NCBI GenBank assembly: GCA_009929975.1
Contig: RZZF01000123.1
Span: forward strand, 1-5,787
Source: Clostridia bacterium
Lineage (GTDB): Bacteria; Bacillota; Clostridia; Saccharofermentanales; UBA5734
Length of the DNA: 5,787 nucleotides
Reading direction: 5' to 3'
Shown: positions 3,633 to 5,787 of the stretch, one piece after another
Numbering within the stretch: the first letter of the stretch is position 1
How the letters are laid out: each line of letters starts with the position of its first letter
Translations under genes and position numbers: made by a program
Notes under the pieces: generated by a model
The model's input: only the letters and a program-made list of their open reading frames with translations
The model's database searches: none
Told to the model about the DNA's origin: nothing

Positions 3633-5663
3633 TCAACGGATCAGCAAAGCGTCAAAAGCCTCCAGCCGGTCAACTTCGATCGTCAGCCGCTGTTCCTGCC
3701 AGCTGAATGGCAGCGCTTCACCGTCACTCAGCCGGGTCACTGAACGGACTGTCTTCGCCGCAAGCGGAACCTGTACCCGTAGATCTGTCAATGTCAGTGG
3801 TTTGTAGAAGCTGTTGCCGAAATGGCCGCTGCCGTTGACCAGGCAGAGCAGCCTGAAATCTTCACCGTCCCGATACAGCAGGGTTGACTCAACCATCGGC
3901 GGGAGATTGCCGCCAATCGGCTGCAGCTCAGCGATCCGACCCAGGACATCGCTCAGAAACGCTGCGGTATTGGCATAGCCCTGACGCTGAAACAGCCGTC
4001 CGGGCTGCCAGGGCAGCAGGATGACTGTGCCCTGCCCATAGTGTAGACGGGCCGCCGCCGGGTAGTCTGTTGCCGGATACAGTGAATAGCAGCGCTCCGG
4101 CGGACCGTAAGGCTGTGGTGGAATCAGCCGGCCGTAACGCTCAGCGTCCGCCGGATACTCCGCATAGAAATAATCCCCGTCGATTGTGACCAGATCCGTG
4201 TCTCTGAGCGCTTCGGTCCAGGCATGATCGTCAAGCTGGAAATAAGCGCCGCGGGCCGGACGCTCCGCCAGCGGTTTGACGGCTCTCAGACACGCCAGTG
4301 CGTTCTCAGATAATTCATCGAGCCGTTCGTTGCGACGTCCGGTCAGCCCGCTGCTGATCAATGTCGCACCCTGATGTACCGCCTGATCGATGACGGTGGC
4401 GGTCTCCGCCGCCAGCGCGGCACAACCGGGCAGTATGATCGTCTGATACTTCGCAAGGCCCTGCCGTACCACCTGGCTGAGAAGCATGACATCAAACAGA
4501 TGATGTGCTTCTGTCAGAGCCCGGTACAAGCCGAAAAATTCCTGCATGTCGCCGTCGCCATGACCGCCCCAGTGATCGCCGGCCAGAATCACCGTCCGGC
4601 AATCGGCCCTCAGATCACGGAACAGTTCCTGATGACGGGCATGGAACTGAAAAGCCTGGCGGATCGGTTCAAAGCCCGACCGGTCCCGGTGATTGTCAAG
4701 CCGACCGATCAGATAATAATCAGGCATCCCGCCGTTGGCCAGGCCCTGATAAAGCCGCAGTGCCTGCTGCCAGGGGGAAACGGCCACATGGCGGCTGGGA
4801 AAATCAATAAAATCGACGGTCGTATTGCTCGAAATAAAGGTCGGAAATGAGCCGCGCACCCATTTTGTGTTTTCAGAGCCGCTGTACTGCCAGTGCGGCA
4901 GCGCGCGATCCCAGGCAGTGTTGGACTCCTGACGGATAAAACCACTGTCTTCCGTATAGGTATCATGATTGATCAGAACATCCGGCCGGATGGATTTGAT
5001 AAACTCGCAGACCTTGCGGTTATAAGCGGTCGTCGTTTCACGTCTGAACATCAAATACGAGCGGTAAACCGGATCAGCCAGGTCTGCCTGACGGGGCAGT
5101 TCATTTCCGGTCATCTCGCGGAAGCGGCGCCGGCAGCTGCCACACTGGCAGATGCCATGCTGACGGCCGCTGTAATCACCCGATACATAGCCGCCCATAT
5201 TGAAGAAGATTCCGTCAACATCCAGTTCCGTCAGGGTTTCGCGGATAATTTCCAGCGCATATGTCTGCTGGTATTCACTGTTGATGCAGACATGGACATC
5301 ACCTTCATAATCGACGATCTGGCCATCTGTATCGACAAAAGCCCAATCAGGATGCTGTTCGTAGATCACCCGGCGGACTTTGGAAAAATCAGTGCGGGCC
5401 ATCACCCGGATGTCATGGGCATGGCACGCTTCGATGATTGTTTTCAGGCTGTCGCCGGTCAGATAGGGACTCTGGTAATGATACGGCAGCTTTGTCGGGT
5501 AGCTGGCAATGATGCCGGATGTATTGATCATGGCGACGGTCGCCCCAAACGACAACATATCCTGAACATACTGCTTCGCGTCGATATCCTGCATATCGAT
5601 CTCACGCAGGTTCGTCTGGATGAAGCGCCAGTGATGATTTTTCCACCATTGATTTTGTGTCAT
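3633..5663 (-). CDS. Glycoside-hydrolase-like protein, GHL6/GH42-type three-domain layout
   Basis: A 676-residue cytoplasmic protein with no signal peptide or membrane helix. About residues 5-345 form a TIM-barrel region typical of hypothetical glycosyl hydrolase 6 (GHL6) and alpha-fucosidase-like/GH42-like proteins: WWKNHHWRFIQTNLREID at the start, HDIRVMARTDFSKV (about 83-96), HPDWAFVDTDG (about 104-114), LDVDGIFFNMGG (147-158) and RPDVLINHDTYTE (226-238). Residues about 355-580 resemble the Rossmann-like beta-galactosidase trimerisation domain (VVRQGLAKYQTIILPG, then HQGATLISSG). The last 90 residues form a beta-sandwich-like tail. A CxCxxC cluster (C172, C174, C177) follows the IFFNMGG segment and may bind metal. 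Catalytic acids cannot be named with confidence; D150 and the D/E of NHDTYTE are candidates. The start at 5663 has AAGGAGG with 9 nt spacing; the ATG at 5669 has only 3 nt and would add two residues. It lies just behind an ABC ATPase gene, so likely co-transcribed. Substrate unknown. Confidence 0.85.
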   Translation of the reverse strand: MTQNQWWKNHHWRFIQTNLREIDMQDIDAKQYVQDMLSFGATVAMINTSGIIASYPTKLPYHYQSPYLTGDSLKTIIEACHAHDIRVMARTDFSKVRRVIYEQHPDWAFVDTDGQIVDYEGDVHVCINSEYQQTYALEIIRETLTELDVDGIFFNMGGYVSGDYSGRQHGICQCGSCRRRFREMTGNELPRQADLADPVYRSYLMFRRETTTAYNRKVCEFIKSIRPDVLINHDTYTEDSGFIRQESNTAWDRALPHWQYSGSENTKWVRGSFPTFISSNTTVDFIDFPSRHVAVSPWQQALRLYQGLANGGMPDYYLIGRLDNHRDRSGFEPIRQAFQFHARHQELFRDLRADCRTVILAGDHWGGHGDGDMQEFFGLYRALTEAHHLFDVMLLSQVVRQGLAKYQTIILPGCAALAAETATVIDQAVHQGATLISSGLTGRRNERLDELSENALACLRAVKPLAERPARGAYFQLDDHAWTEALRDTDLVTIDGDYFYAEYPADAERYGRLIPPQPYGPPERCYSLYPATDYPAAARLHYGQGTVILLPWQPGRLFQRQGYANTAAFLSDVLGRIAELQPIGGNLPPMVESTLLYRDGEDFRLLCLVNGSGHFGNSFYKPLTLTDLRVQVPLAAKTVRSVTRLSDGEALPFSWQEQRLTIEVDRLEAFDALLIR

Positions 5664-5672
5664 GGTCATGGT

Positions 5673-5679
5673 CCTCCTT
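5673..5679 (-). promoter_or_regulatory. Shine-Dalgarno of the glycoside-hydrolase-like gene
   Basis: The minus strand reads AAGGAGG between the stop of the ABC ATPase gene and two closely spaced in-frame ATGs (ACC-ATG-ACC-ATG). Spacing is 3 nt to the first ATG and 9 nt to the second, favouring the start at 5663, though either could be used. No promoter fits in the short gap, which supports co-transcription with the ATPase gene. Confidence 0.75.
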
Positions 5680-5682
5680 CTG

Positions 5683-5787
5683 TCACAGCCCGGCTGACAT
5701 GCGGCTGTTCTGATCCGCGTAATGCTGCAGAAACTGGCGGGTCCGCGGATTGAGCGAGGTAAATACCTGCTCCGGCGGCCCCTGTTC
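5683..5787 (-). CDS. Polar amino-acid-type ABC transporter ATP-binding protein, C-terminal end (5' end outside window)
   Basis: The minus-strand frame is open from the window edge and encodes 34 residues before TGA (5683-5685). It begins EQGPPEQVFTSLNPRTRQFL, the characteristic C-terminal segment of GlnQ/HisP-like ATPases of polar amino-acid ABC importers, where the consensus is close to EQGPPEQIF followed by xxPxxxRTRxFL. The Walker A, Q-loop, ABC signature and Walker B motifs lie outside the window. A short tail (QHYADQNSRMSAGL) follows the conserved end. The stop is 13-19 nt from the start of the glycoside-hydrolase-like gene on the same strand, with only a ribosome binding site between, so the two probably share a transcript. 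The family call rests on a short but distinctive segment. Substrate specificity cannot be read from this piece. Confidence 0.8.
   Translation of the reverse strand, partial: EQGPPEQVFTSLNPRTRQFLQHYADQNSRMSAGL

Noticed and set aside
4893..5753. Plus-strand open frame of 286 codons opposite the glycoside-hydrolase-like gene
   Set aside because: It is a shadow of the real minus-strand gene and also crosses its ribosome binding site and the ABC ATPase end; composition is not protein-like.

Overview
The window looks like a piece of chromosome from an anaerobic or fermentative Bacillota-type bacterium. I infer this from the strong AGGAGG-type ribosome binding sites, consensus sigma-A-like promoters, short intergenic spaces and gene families common in Clostridia and Erysipelotrichia. 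Base composition is moderately GC-rich. The taxonomic guess is low confidence. No rRNA, tRNA, CRISPR array or insertion sequence was seen.

Left part (1-1041). Two plus-strand short-chain dehydrogenase/reductase (SDR) genes lie in tandem. The first enters from outside the window and keeps the catalytic YxxxK motif. The second aligns with it without gaps but has lost the catalytic Tyr and Lys and the Gly-rich nucleotide-binding loop, so it looks like a pseudoenzyme paralogue. A hairpin at 1002-1041 separates this pair from the convergent minus-strand genes.

Middle part (1062-2165). Three small minus-strand genes follow. A CoA-binding Rossmann protein has its own TATAAT promoter. Upstream of it is a two-gene operon with a consensus promoter (TTGACA-17-TATACT) and its own terminator. 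This operon encodes a 64-residue zinc-ribbon protein and a 104-residue Gly/Arg/Met-rich DUF5320-type protein, which share an N-terminal MPxxDxTGPxGxG-like signature.

Right part (2166-5787). A plus-strand uroporphyrinogen-decarboxylase (URO-D) superfamily gene, probably a methyltransferase-type member, is divergent from the small-protein operon. A 20-bp dyad overlaps its candidate -10. Directly after it is an unannotated fragment of about 75 codons that reads as the C-terminus of a class I SAM-dependent methyltransferase with no start, a 5'-truncated remnant. Convergent with it on the minus strand is a large cytoplasmic glycoside-hydrolase-like protein with a three-domain, GH42/GHL6-like layout. 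It lies 13-19 nt behind the end of a gene for a polar amino-acid-type ABC transporter ATPase, which runs off the right edge.

The genes do not form one obvious pathway. The clearest functional units are the SDR pair, the small-protein operon, and the ABC ATPase/glycoside hydrolase operon. The items most worth a second look are the degenerate SDR, the shared N-terminal tag on two otherwise different small proteins, the methyltransferase remnant, and the transporter-hydrolase pairing.
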